From the NCBI GenBank assembly GCA_000320545.1, contig ADNK01002688.1, forward strand, positions 5,001-69,000: a stretch of DNA of 64,000 nucleotides, in the 5' to 3' direction. The position numbers and the translations under genes are program-made. The notes under the pieces are model-generated. The model did not search any database, was not told the DNA's origin, and was given only the letters and a program-made list of their open reading frames with translations. The DNA is from Bigelowiella natans CCMP2755. Its lineage: Eukaryota; Cercozoa; Chlorarachniophyceae. How positions within the stretch are numbered: the stretch's first letter is position 1; each line of letters opens with the position of its first letter. Shown one piece after another: positions 12,061 to 24,950 of this stretch.

Positions 12061-14330
12061 CTACCCACTCCTGATGATTACGTCATAGGCCGCTACATAG
12101 TCCTCCTCTTTCGCCCTGATGTGCATGTGTGTGTGTGGGGGGGGGGAGGGGGGGGAAGGGGGACCGTTGTTATGAATGTGTGGGTTTGCTACCAAGCTTT
12201 AACCCCATCGTAGAAACCAAACTTTAAACTCTCTCCGGGCAATTGATCAGCAATGGAAGCGTCTCTGTTAATAAATATAACAGTTGGGACTATCGTCTCA
12301 TGAATATAGAAGAGAAACTAACAAATTCAACGTTGGTTATACTTTCGCTTAGGTCATTGTTTACCTCGGTGAATCACCAATGACAATGTATCTATTTCTT
12401 CCTTCATCCTATTAATCACACCAAAAGATGTAAATCGTAAGACGTCATTAGAGGCCGTAATGCCAATAAACTTCCCTGAAAAGCGAATTCATGCAAAGAA
12501 AATGGGGATGTTACATGATGGACTCTCTGCACTGTAGACAGTTCAAAGCCGCCCATGTTATCACTTGACCTTATGTTTCATGAAGTAGTTTGTGTGTCGC
12601 GAGAATGTCAAACGTTTGTTCCTTGATGTCACCTATGTGCGATGTTAAAGGTGAGTGAAGAAAATGAGCGGGGAACAACCAAAACAAGCCCATAAGTTTT
12701 TCCTATCCTTCTCTCGTTTAATGTTGACTTCTTATACCGTACTAAATTTGTTCCGCTTGTGCCGGTTACATGGCAAGTTGATTCGAAGATGAAGGATGGA
12801 AATTAAAGCATTAATTAGCACAATGGGGTATTTTTCTGTAGAATATGCAATGTGATAAGTGACCTGTGGGTTCCTGAAACTAGCTATAACACCTTCTTCA
12901 TTAAACGACATCTCGTTGGAACTGACGACTGTATTTGCTTTGAGTAGAGGTAATCAGAGGGGATAGAGGACGAATCAGAATAGACCATAGCATAAGCAAA
13001 CCATGGCATAAAATCAACCAGGATGATGATAACACAAACGATAACCTCGTTTTCTCTGCTCTCTGCTATTTAAACTCACCTCTTCAAAGCATATCATTCT
13101 ATGAACCTCGTGCAACAATACAAGCATACTTTCGAGCTCCATCTCCTCTAACATATTACCATGATGAACACCCCAAACATCTAAGAAACGGATAATAAGG
13201 TCCTTTAATCCCGCCGAAACGATAAGTACTGGGACAGATAGAGACGCCAGCATATCCAGAAGCTCTACACAAGTAGCAAGGAGGGGTTCGAATATGTTCC
13301 GTGTAATTGCAAAATAAATACTCATCAATGGCGTTTATTTACCTTTCATTCCTGGACGCAAGCGCACTGTGTTGCCGTCAATGCTTGTCTTTATCATGGC
13401 ATTTATCTGCTCTGTCGTCAGCTTGTACTGTACTATTCTAGTTATCATAATGTGTATGTTATGAGACACGATAACCTCCCTCCCATCCCCAATGAAATCT
13501 ATTGCATGTTTACAGATAACAAAGACTACAAACTAGTCTCTACGTAGGCACAGAAGGCAGTAACATTATTCATTCAGAGAAGCATTCAATATTGACAGCT
13601 CTTCATGATCAAATTACAGGTCGTGCGCCATGTTCCACCTGAGGGATACATCAATTGGACCATCAAAGAATGGTAGGACTACTGCGCAAAAGCATCGAGT
13701 GGGTACCATCTAGTCCCAACGATATTGGGATTGTCAAGAAGAACCGAAAATTTCTTTCTGAACCTGAAGTCGACAAATTAGGTACTATTTCATATTTAGC
13801 ATTGTAACAAGCGTACTGACATCAGTTTTAATATATCGCCAACCTCATCATCATCATCATGATCATCATCATCTGCACTATCATTTTTCACTTACTCCTC
13901 TGGCATATGCTTTGACTCTCCAACAAGATGGTGACATTCCTGATAATAAGGAGGCAGAAATGAAAATTAGGTCGCATTTTCCCTCATACATGATGATATA
14001 TAGAGTTACAGAACCTAGAACCTGGCTATCTTTGGAGGATATCGTTCGATCAAAATCAATAATTACAACCACATTAGATTGGTTGAGGCGCTTTAGCTTA
14101 GAGTAAGCTTCTGCATGGATAATCGGTGACGTTATTATCGGCGGCCGTCGTTGTTTCAGCTCCTTCTCTCTGTTTGAGACGTGCCCTTGGAACGTTCTCG
14201 AGAATAATCGAATTACCGCAAATGCAATAGTAGAAGCAGCTGCTGCCTTGCGCAGAAAGCCTCCTCCTCCTGTGATTAGAGTCTCTGACGCCATCTGCAT
14301 TTGAAGACGGGGGGATAGTTCGTTGAACAA
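12061..14330 (-). CDS. Cytosolic pyrimidine 5'-nucleotidase (NT5C3/UMPH-1 family, HAD fold)
   Basis: Twelve exons on the minus strand: 14330-14022, 13939-13896, 13763-13683, 13638-13618, 13498-13476, 13432-13343, 13300-13160, 12937-12893, 12475-12444, 12408-12365, 12264-12193, 12115-12061; together 318 residues, close to the family length. Family landmarks are visible in order: the HAD nucleophile region VVIIDFDRTIS, ECHHLVGES, the WYPLDAF and QWNMAHDL segments, VPVLIVSAGLKDLI, VVSSNEMSF, the GDS loop in YIVIGDSPRDAS, and a YDVIIRSG end. The enzyme dephosphorylates CMP and UMP in pyrimidine nucleotide turnover. The nucleophile motif reads DFDRT rather than the usual DFDMT. Uncertain points: the boundary before 13300 has no AG in phase and looks like GT-AC; exons 13498-13476 and 12475-12444 rest mainly on phase agreement; the C-terminal part after SFNEE is shorter than usual. 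Confidence 0.8.
12137..12162. repeat. G-tract (C-rich in the transcript) in the last intron
   Basis: Runs of 10, 9 and 5 G separated by single A or AA on the plus strand. On the transcribed minus strand this is a long C tract within the last intron of the 5'-nucleotidase gene (12192-12116), ending about 20 bases before its acceptor. It could act as a polypyrimidine tract, or form a quadruplex on the plus strand; both are inference. Confidence 0.85.
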
Positions 14331-15548
14331 GCCTCGAATCAGAGGAGCACCGACAGGCAGCGGTTATTATTACCGTTATCGATATGACCTGTGTTTCATT
14401 TGAGCGACAAAGGAAAATCCATACGACAGCTAGTTTAAACAGGCAGCAGTTATTATTACCGTCATCGAGATGGCCTGTGTTTCACTTGAGCGACAAAGGA
14501 AAGTCCAAAGACTAACTTTATCTTACAAAGCTCACAGGCGCACGCTTCGCAATGCAATGAATTTTGCTTGCAGCAATTGGCTTGCAGGCGCTGCTGCGTG
14601 CAAATGCATGTCTATGTCTCCATGTTTCCCATGTGATTCTTGCGCACATTGTTTTGCATCAATGCTCAGTTCAATGTTCAATGTTCGATCAAGGCCGCAA
14701 TGACTAGATGAGTCGGGCACGCACGTTGCACTCTGCTAGCTAGCTGGCATGCACCATTCTGGCATTGTTCCGCACCGTTGTCACGTGATCGTCGTGGTGA
14801 CAGAGTGCTGTGAACAACACATGATGCTGGCACGTGTTTCGCACAGCCACGTCTTGCAGATGTGAACGCACATGCAGCCACCACGCGCAGCACCATCGAT
14901 CACATCGCAGTCGTGTCAAGTGGCATGTGTTTGTTAATCGCCACGCCGCAGTCTAAGTGTCAAACATGCAAATGAAAACAAATGCGCCATGCGAGGGGTG
15001 GATTCCATTCACCACGTCATCATTGTGTAAATTCATGCGACAACAGCAGATTCCATAAATCGTGCACCCTCAATGCTAGATAGAAGAACAAAACAATTAC
15101 AAGGGACACAATGAATAGGTGGCAAAACGAAGATACCGCGGCTGTTGTTGTGATTCTAAATGCACTACACTGTGTGGTGCAAGCTAGGCTAATAGAGCTA
15201 TTAATTAAAATTACGACTGCTCGTGGTTAGAAAATCATCAAGGTGCCATTTTCATCCGCGAGGTCTAATTTATAAATCAGCACAATTTAATGATCAATAT
15301 TTGACCCCCAAAACTTAGTCGCATCTGCTTGATGAGCACTCATGCACACACAAAAATAGATGTATAGTTCCAGTTGCTCTTTCTATGCAAGTAGTAGTAC
15401 CGAGCTCCTCCCGCTCGAGCTTTGCTTCCTTAAATACATGCAGAACAATACAATAAATGATTGTTTTTCAAATATGGAAGCACGTAACCCGTTGTACGAA
15501 TAAGTTACACACACGAATTTAGTGGATTTTGAATGTATTTATGTTTAT
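14331..15548. other. Intergenic region with CTAG- and GCATGC-rich core
   Basis: Spacer between the 5'-nucleotidase start and the IFT121 stop, both minus strand. It holds an imperfect direct repeat (14353-14507) and, at about 14700-14900, a stretch rich in GCTAGCTAG, GGCATGCACC and CACGTG-like words. No coding exon is supported. Confidence 0.6.
14353..14507. repeat. Imperfect direct repeat, 69 bp, 86-bp period
   Basis: 14353-14421 and 14439-14507 match closely (ACAGGCAGCRGTTATTATTA through GAGCGACAAAGGAAA), with about 8 differences. The pair lies just upstream of the 5'-nucleotidase start codon at 14330 (minus strand), so it may be a duplicated promoter segment. Confidence 0.85.
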
Positions 15549-16307
15549 CTAATGCATGATTAAGTCCTCTCTCCTGCTCTGCCTTCTAGTGTTGCTACTG
15601 TACCTGACACCATCCTGTAGGTTGGCGTGGCACAACGGGCAATTCACAAATCTGGAAATAACCAAATAATATTAAATCAGTATCTACAAAGATCTGATGA
15701 TGACGACCAAGTTTACATAGAATTACTGCACAAAGTAATCGGATATTGGAGAAAGTGGAGTGGAGACGTATAAATAGAATGCAAGCAAAAGAAAAACAGG
15801 AGACAAGTTTCTTAATTACCTGCGGACAAGGCGCTCATAGATGTTGAAATGACATCTATAATTGTGAAAACACACAGTTCGGACCTCAATGTGGATAATT
15901 AAAATACGAAAATTGGTATTTTCAATTAAAGAAGAAATACGCAAGTATCTATCTACTGTGATTAAACGTGCTGCTGCTTCTTCTTCAAAAATATGACGGT
16001 TTTGAAGTAGGCCAAACCTTCCACATGTGAAGTGGTTTTGCGTGAATATTGCACGTCCTGAGACTATACATACCTAAACAAATGATGATAATGATGATGA
16101 TGATGATGATGATAAAAATACAGTAAGTAGAAGGCAAACAAATATTTTTCTCTTTTCCATTTCGAATGAACTTCTAATGAAAAAACGGCAGCTAGATGGT
16201 ATACTGTTGTTGTCGTTTATTCTACACAGCTTTCCGTCATCTTATTTTCTCTTCTTCTTCCTCCTCCTCTTCTTTGTTCCTCCTCCTCCTCCTTCTCCTC
16301 CTCCTTA

Positions 16308-16340
<33 letters not shown>

Positions 16341-16425
16341 CGAATTATTACGCACAGGAATGGATGCGTTGCAATGGGGACACTGCTGATCCCAAGGATT
16401 GCAAGGGCTGGCGCAGATAGGACAC
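15549..16425 (-). other. IFT121: IFT121 C-terminal zinc-binding exons
   Basis: Four exons (16425-16352, 16057-16018, 15855-15820, 15651-15549) encode paired CxxC motifs: CPIC, CPHC, CGRC and CPLC, plus extra Cys. Family members also end in such a block. After the last CxxC this protein adds a polar, Arg-rich tail of about 28 residues to the stop at 15549, longer than the animal protein, which ends soon after CPLCH. Confidence 0.85.
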
Positions 16426-16576
16426 CTGACGATCATTCATTCATTCATTCTTTAGTATGATGACGATAGACACAAACTAACATATAATAGAGGTGAAAAT
16501 CATCATAATTTCTCCATTTGTTTCTTATTCTCTTCTTTTTTTACTTACAATATAATATTGTTGACTGGCTTAGTAG

Positions 16577-16619
<43 letters not shown>

Positions 16620-16920
16620 GTGTGTGTTTGTTGCTTACGCTGTATCCCTTGTAGGCGGGTCTTTTGGTGGATTTTTAACGAATATCGACATAGCTGCAAA
16701 ACGACGTTGGATTATGAAAAATACCATTATTACCTACCTACAGCGCCTAACCAGGTACTCATCACATCTAAAAATGATCGATTGATATGTGTATCTATCA
16801 GTACCAAGATCCTTATACTTTTCCCTGTCTTCCTCAGTGAATGAATCCAACGACTCTAAACGGATAAATGCTCGAGAGCATTGCCCAAAGAACCTAGAGC
16901 AGTACCACCATCCCAATGAA

Positions 16921-16957
<37 letters not shown>

Positions 16958-17457
16958 ATGCATATGTCAAATACGCATATTATTATTATTATTGAATATT
17001 ATGGTCTAGTAACTGTGGAATCATCATCCTCGGCTACTACTCACCGATTTGAGAATGATGCAAGGGCTATGAGAGAGTAAATATCTTTAGGATCCAAAAC
17101 GTCCTTAAATGTAGAAGAAGAAGAAGAAACAAAGTTTATACAGAAGAAAGCGAAGAAGAAGAAGAAGAGAAGAAGAAGAAGAAGATGAAGAGATGTTGAA
17201 AATGAAAAGGAATATTGCAGAAGGAAAACATTTATTATTCATAATTGATGGTCAGGCTTTGACACGAAGAATAATAAAAATGTTGGTGTTAGGCTAGGAA
17301 TAACACCTCGTAACGAACGAGTTGAAGAGCTGTGTGCATTGCATTTGAGTGTTGGCCTGGTATTGGGAATAATAAGTGAGGGATTGAGTTTAACGAATGG
17401 ACAAATATCCCTAAGATTTGAGGAAATAATCTGTGCAAAGGTTACACTTGAAGACAC

Positions 17458-17499
<42 letters not shown>

Positions 17500-17755
17500 C
17501 TTGGTAAACTCGAAATAAGTTGTATGAATTTGTCACTAATAAATGATTTGCAAGCATTAGCCATGTAATAGGTATTATTATTATTATTATTATTGTTGTT
17601 GTCATTAGTAGCAGTAGCAGTAGGTTTTTACTACCTGTGTAGAGCTGTCGTTGGGCCAAAAGGTATCTGGAAGAAATAATAATAACAACAAGAAGAACAA
17701 ATAGAAAAACATAGTTTTGTCAAACCAATTATGATGTCAAAAGACATATATTGAT

Positions 17756-17796
<41 letters not shown>

Positions 17797-18452
17797 TTAT
17801 ATATATATGTCACATCGAGTCATTCCATACAATTACTGTGGAAAAGAATACATATTGGAAGCAAACCACAAACGTGTCAACGTTCACTGCGCGTCCATGA
17901 CATTCCCATTATTATTATTATTATTATCATCATGATTGTTATTATTGTTAAGATGACAACAACTAACTGCTGAAAGTAACTTACAAATGTAATCCTAGAG
18001 CTCCGTGCCAAGGATCTTCGAGGTTCGAATCGCTTCCTATTTGATCATCATCATCGAGGTCATTCAATACGCAAAGCGTGTGTTAAGTCCTTTCATGTCT
18101 TGAAGTAGGAGTAAGTATATGTGATAATAATAAACTCTCCAACATAGTCGTGGAGAGAGAAAGATAGAGTACTATTACCAATGTCCCTGTCCGCTTCCAT
18201 AAGTGATTGTAATGTCATTGCTGCCGTCTATTGAGTACAATATCATCGTTTAACACATTATCATCACCAATAAAACTCAAGAGTTGATTTGAATACATCA
18301 TCAAGCTACATCATGCAGTAGTTGTTGCACGCTTTCCTCGTTGGTCTAATTTAAGATGATGCTGGCACTAATCCCTATCAACTCTGCTACTGTCAATTGT
18401 CCTCTGTTTTTTATCGTTATTTATCGTTGTTTCGTAGTAGTAATAGTAGTAA

Positions 18453-18484
<32 letters not shown>

Positions 18485-18872
18485 CCTGACGACTATCTTT
18501 GCCAACAGTGTTTTTTGAGTTGAACTTACGTTCCTGCAGCAGTTAATTACTCATCCATTCATCCATCCATCATTACGATGTGTGTTGTGTTGTTGTCGTT
18601 TCTTCGTCGTCAAAATTATTATTATTCTTTCATACCTTATACTTCTCAACATCCAGTGCTGCCAACACGTATAGTTGTTTTGCCCTCAAATAATGAACCT
18701 AAACAAAGCAGGTAGATATATGGAGAATGATCAGGATGATGATGATGATGATTCATCAATCGAATACGGACAAGATTGTAGTATCATCCCTATTATTGTT
18801 ATTATTATTATCATTATTATTATTATTATCATTATTATCATGATTGTTAACACAATGATGATGACTATGGTG

Positions 18873-18904
<32 letters not shown>

Positions 18905-19495
18905 GCTACTACTACTACAAACGACCTTATTCTTGAGAGCTTGCTTTCCGAGACCAGCCAATAATCGAGCACTTTCGGTGAATTTTCCAGCCTGAAATGG
19001 GCAAAGAAGTAAGTGTGCAGAAGGAAGAAGAAGAAGAAGAAGAAGAAGAAGAAGAGGCAAGAGGATATATTGATTGATTCGTCGCTATTATTTGACAGAG
19101 ACTGGTAGTGAGGGGAGCCTAACAACAAACTATGGAATCATTGCACCCATCCTACTACCCCTCCTCCTCCTCCTCCTCCTCCTCCTCCTACTACTACTAC
19201 TACTACTGCCACTACTTTTGTGCTTGTATATTATCTTATGTTCTGATATGCTACGAACCCCTCTTACTAATGCTGCTACTATTACTTATAACAATGAGGA
19301 AACACACGGTTACTAGCTACAAATTTACACACATCACTACTACAAATCTACCTTCTGGTAAAGCTCTATGGCTTCAAAGATCTGGTGAAAAGACAGAAAA
19401 AGAGAACAACAAGCTTCACTTAGCTAAAGTTGTTACATAATGACGACTACTGCCTACTAAAGTGCAATGCACACACACACACACACACACACACA

Positions 19496-19534
<39 letters not shown>

Positions 19535-19570
19535 AGAGAAACTACCAGCATTAACTTCCGTATTGATATG

Positions 19571-19605
<35 letters not shown>

Positions 19606-21357
19606 AATAAACAGCACTTGATTCTTCTGGAGCAGATGAGTCGCATACTTGCTTAACAGCCCCTGATATATCACAAACAATATTGTTGGTTTGGTTGCTG
19701 CCATTGCTGCTATTATTATTGCCGTTATTATTTATAGGAAAAACCATATACTAGAATATGAAAAACAACCTGGATCTGCACGAACTTATGCTCCTCCGCC
19801 AACTTGACGCCCAAATCCCACTATTATCACGAAGAAGATGACGATGATGATTCTTATTATTATTAGTGATGGACTAGAATAGAGCACTAATAGCTGATGA
19901 TTATAAAAGAAGTAGCCAGTAGCAGCAACAATACCTGGTTAAGGAGTACACAGCAATCTATAGCAGCTTTTGGATCTCCTAGCCTGCAAGTTGTGATTGA
20001 GTGAGGGAGAGAGGTGTATGACATCTACCATGGAATATTAATGTATTTGAAAGAATGCAAAATAACATAAACCAGGATATTAGTACATCTCCTGCTAATC
20101 CATCATCACTACTATTAGGTATTATTTTCACTGCTGTTTGATCGCCTCCTATGTGCGTGCAATGGTGAATGTGCTAAGACCGTGTGTATGCAGTGACGGC
20201 TTCTGTACAGAGTCTGGTGATGATGAATGATAATAAGAGCAAGCAACAACACCAAAGGAGTAGATAGATCATGGAACGTGATGAGCGAATAATGGCACGG
20301 TTCTTAATAGACTTAGTATTATGATAACGAAAGAAATCGAGTAGCGACAACAACAGCAGCAACGACAAACAACAACGCTATAAGTAAATATTCTTTGCTC
20401 CTTTCTCCTGATTACCCGACGCCTTGGAACTTTTCTCCTAGTTTCTTCAACCAAGGTGTTCCTGTGAGCATCATCATCATCATCATCATCATCAACAACA
20501 ACAACAACAAACATAACACTTTCTTTTCAACCGATCATACGTAAGATAGAGCTGCATAGATAGATTATACTACCTTCAGGAACGACCGAAAGCAATTCTT
20601 TCAGGGTCTTGTAATCGTCAACAACATACGCGCACTCTGCAACCTGAGGATAGATGAAATACATGTTGTTTACGATTGTAACATGTATCATCAATTTTGA
20701 TGGCTTATATTGACATCAGTATTGCAATAATAGTGCAATAATGATTGTCACCTTCTCGAAGTTCTTTGCTCTCATGAAATAACGCTTTGCCTGTCAAGAG
20801 GAGGTTGGGAGGGGGTTGATTTAGTGGTGCGTCTTCTTCTTTATCTCTTTTTTTTCTTTTGTCAAATATCACCAAGTATTTATTCACCTAGTGGCTAGCT
20901 AGCAGCACGCATATTTCATTGTAATCAGCATATGTACTAGTAGAGTAGTAGTAGTAGTAGTACCTTATCCCATTTTTGCCTGTCGGCATAATAATCCCCT
21001 GAGTGGTCGATTAGAGGAAGGACAAGCAGAAGAAGAAAAAGAGGAAGAAGATAAATAGGCATGAGTAAACATTGAACACGAGGCCTTCTTCTTCTGCCTC
21101 TGCATACATACTTCTCTCCCTAATTACTTGTCTTGTATTCTATATATATTCTTCACTACTGTTTAGATTGTTTTGCCCTCCTTCTTCTCCTCTTCTCACT
21201 GTTGTTACTATTACTACCGATATTGTTCCAGGCTTTTGTAATCATAGCGTCGTTGTCCCACGCCTTTGTCATCTCATTAACTAGTTGGGTGGGAGAGAGA
21301 AAGAGTTAGCAAAAATAAATGATGATGGACTAATGTGCTGCTACTTGTTTCGTTGCC

Positions 21358-21397
<40 letters not shown>

Positions 21398-22267
21398 AAC
21401 ACATTTACCAGAGCCGTGGTTGACTAGCTGAACCACCCTGAACCAGTCTCCAAGTCGCATGCCTTTAATATATTATTGCCAAAAACAATAACAAACAACC
21501 AAATGAGGGAGAACAAGAAGATAACTTCTATATCAACAAACAGAAAGTACAAATGAATTGAAGAAGAGTGTAGAATCAAGTCGTTCTTCTAGAAACTTAA
21601 TCAGACGTAGATATACTACATACGCAATGCTATTGCGAGTTCTTTCTTGTCCATCTCAACGTACAGTCTCTCCGCCTGAGCAGGATCAAAAAGAAAGGAA
21701 GAAGAGAGAGAACAGTGATGATGAGATAAAGGGGGGTAAAGGTGGAATAGAGGCAGCAGCAAAAAATAGGAGCGGGATTCTTAATAGCAAAGAAACACTT
21801 GACTCTACTACAACTCACATGTTAATTATTACTAGTAGTTGTACCTCTGCAAAGCGATGGAAATATGCTTCCACCTCCGCTTTCTGCTGCTTCTTGTTAG
21901 TCATCATTTTGAGTCGTTTTACAAATTGAATGCCTTGGTAGTCTCTACACCTGCAGTGGTGGTAGTGGTGGTTGTGGTGATGCTGCTTGTGCCATTGGCG
22001 CTTATTTGCGTTTTTCAGGAAAGAAGTGCAGCATGTGTTTACGATGCGAGGGCAAATAACAATTAGGATATCAAAAAGCAAATAAATGACACAACTACGT
22101 GAAGCAACTGCAACTATTATTAGCTAATTCTTCATATCACACACACACACACACACATGTATGCATTCACGCATGCGTACACCATACCGGACAAATGCTT
22201 TATCAGCGACTGAGAAGTTGAGTTTTTCCAAGGCACACTGAGCATTGGAATTCATACACAGACACAG

Positions 22268-22337
<70 letters not shown>

Positions 22338-22721
22338 GCACGCAAAATTGCATGCAAATGTGATGAAGATTGCACACAAATCTCTATCATTGTGTGATTT
22401 ATGGATAATGATGTTATTATCAATGTCTGTCTTACTTAGAGAGTTGTCGAGCATTGAGGTGTAATAAAAATGATGATCAAGGTAGTAAGAGTGTAGCATT
22501 ATTATTATTATTAGTGCTGCTATTAGTTAGTAATACCTCAGCTAAGAGTTTCCACAATCTAGGATGGGGATTGTCTTCAATGAAGGAATATGCCTCGGAC
22601 ATCGGTGTGGATGCAAGTAGTTCTGTCGTATCTCGTAATGATTTCGTCTCGAAGTTTATCTGGGAAGATATATTTTGTGAGTGTGGGTGTGAGTGTGTGT
22701 GGTGTGATTATAACAAGCCAT

Positions 22722-22755
<34 letters not shown>

Positions 22756-23103
22756 GAGTTGAGTAGGTCTCTCTCTCTTTTTAAATTATTGATCTTATCT
22801 GAATTTCTCACACGCCTACTCTCTAATTGCCCAAATCTACGACTACTACGTGTGAATTATTACCACACAGTCATCGGGATAGTCCAGCAAGTAAGTCTGC
22901 ATAGGTAGTAGTTTTACGTGCTCGGTCAGTCATAATGTCTTCGTTGATTTTAAACATCATTATCCAACTCAAACAGCACCTCTGGCTCATTCATGATATC
23001 GTCAAGCTGTACAGCCGTAATGCACAGGTCCTTGAATTCACACAGATAACTACTACTAGCCACCGGTTCTTCGGGATGGTTCTGTGTTATTATTATCCAG
23101 ATC

Positions 23104-23140
<37 letters not shown>

Positions 23141-24358
23141 CAAATAGTAAATATATCTGGAGAAGTAGTAACAAAACCTAATTTGAATACAGGTGGCATG
23201 TATGAAACACGTTATTATGTGTTTGGCTTGTTTGTGCTGCTGCTGGTGATGAGTTCATTTACCTTACGGAAGACATACATTCGTGACTTCTCCATACAAG
23301 CGAACAAATCTGGGTTATCGCTTGACCACATCTAATGATAATAAGCCACAAATCAACATATATAAACTACATCACAGGTAATAATCACGACAGCCACAAA
23401 CCAGCCTTTTTACTCGATGTCAATATTGATCATAATTTGTAGATAGAAGAAGTAAAATATAGTTGTATGATAAGAGAACTAGTGCATCGCGCGATGGTAG
23501 TAGAAAAGATGTTAATACATAATGTGAGTGAGTGAGTGAGTGAGTGTGTGAGCGGTGGTACAAAGTTCCAGCAGTCTTTTCGATGAACCGGAAGAGCAAC
23601 GGCAGTGTCGTCTCCTTCTTGCTGTATAATTATGTTTGATTTGTGGTATTATTGCATGTATTTGCCGCTGTGTCGCTGTCTAAAGAGCATTATGTGGTGT
23701 CATCATCATAACCATCATCATCGTCATCATTCTTCAGAAGTGAATCTGCACAGGCCCATACAACGACAACAACAACAACAACCCAAATGCTAGTAAAGAA
23801 TGGATGTTGTTTCAAAATGAGATACATCATATGTATGCACCTCGTTAAAATAAATATAAGCTTTACAAGGCTGTTTTCCTTGTTAATTTCTTCGCACAAA
23901 TAATGTGGGTAGATAATATGTGTGTTGTGTGCTGTGGTCCTTGGTACATCTACTAGTAGTAGTACGTTGATGTCGAAGATAGTGAGGAAACCGTTGATCT
24001 CAATAACGCTTAATTTGGTGCTATTGCCTGATGTTTCAGTTACATACAATGTAATGGCAATGAGTACTTCGCTGGAAGCTAATTTATGAATTACAAAACA
24101 TTGCAAGTTGGAATTTTAGGCTGTCAATTAGCGTGCTACTACAGTTGAGATGGATGTAGTTTGGCCTGCATTTCACATTGTAGCGGTCTATCATCTTTAG
24201 GAAAATAACATAAAACCAAACATCAGATGCCAACCGAAGAATATGAGAAGAAGATGACACATGTGGCTATTGATATAAAACAACAATCAATGTTTCTTCT
24301 TATCATTGGATGTTCCTTTAAAATAGGGTAAAGATTGATGACAAGTGACTACGACGTC

Positions 24359-24393
<35 letters not shown>

Positions 24394-24553
24394 CATGATG
24401 ATGCTTAAGTACAAAGTACAACGCATTGTATTTTATCCTGCTAACTAACAATACCTGAACATGAGGCAAAGAAAAGCGCATCACTATCCCGCTTTGCCTT
24501 CCGACCTAAACCAAACAAACACAGACGAATAGAGGAAAATCAGCTCTCTCCCT

Positions 24554-24610
<57 letters not shown>

Positions 24611-24912
24611 TGTGTAAAGGAGTAACCACGAATGATCTCTTCTTCCTTTTCTTCTGTTGCTAATGCTGCACTTATAATCAAACTCGTGGATTTGTTTTTG
24701 TTGTATTAGTGGTAGTTAGTTGTAGTAGTACCATGAGCGTATCCGTTGAGGCACACAAACAGCAGATGGGGTCATTTGTCACCTAAAGTAGAGCATCGAA
24801 CGAATCAACAAAAGGAATGTGCTGCTAATAAGACGCTGCTAGTGAAGAAAGCGACAACAATCAGTATGTGCCGTTCGTAGTAGCAGCAATATAATCAATG
24901 TAAAGTGCGTGT

Positions 24913-24950
<38 letters not shown>

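Noticed and set aside
18015-18035. GGTTCGAATC resembling a tRNA T-arm
   Set aside because: It falls within IFT121 exon 18036-17985 coding SNLEDP on the minus strand, and no acceptor stem or anticodon arm pairs around it.
18675-19128. Overlapping frames rich in Leu, Ser, Ile or Phe around 18.7-19.1 kb
   Set aside because: They are readings of ATT, ACT and GAA arrays; the true exons there are 18991-18926 and 18698-18636 of IFT121.
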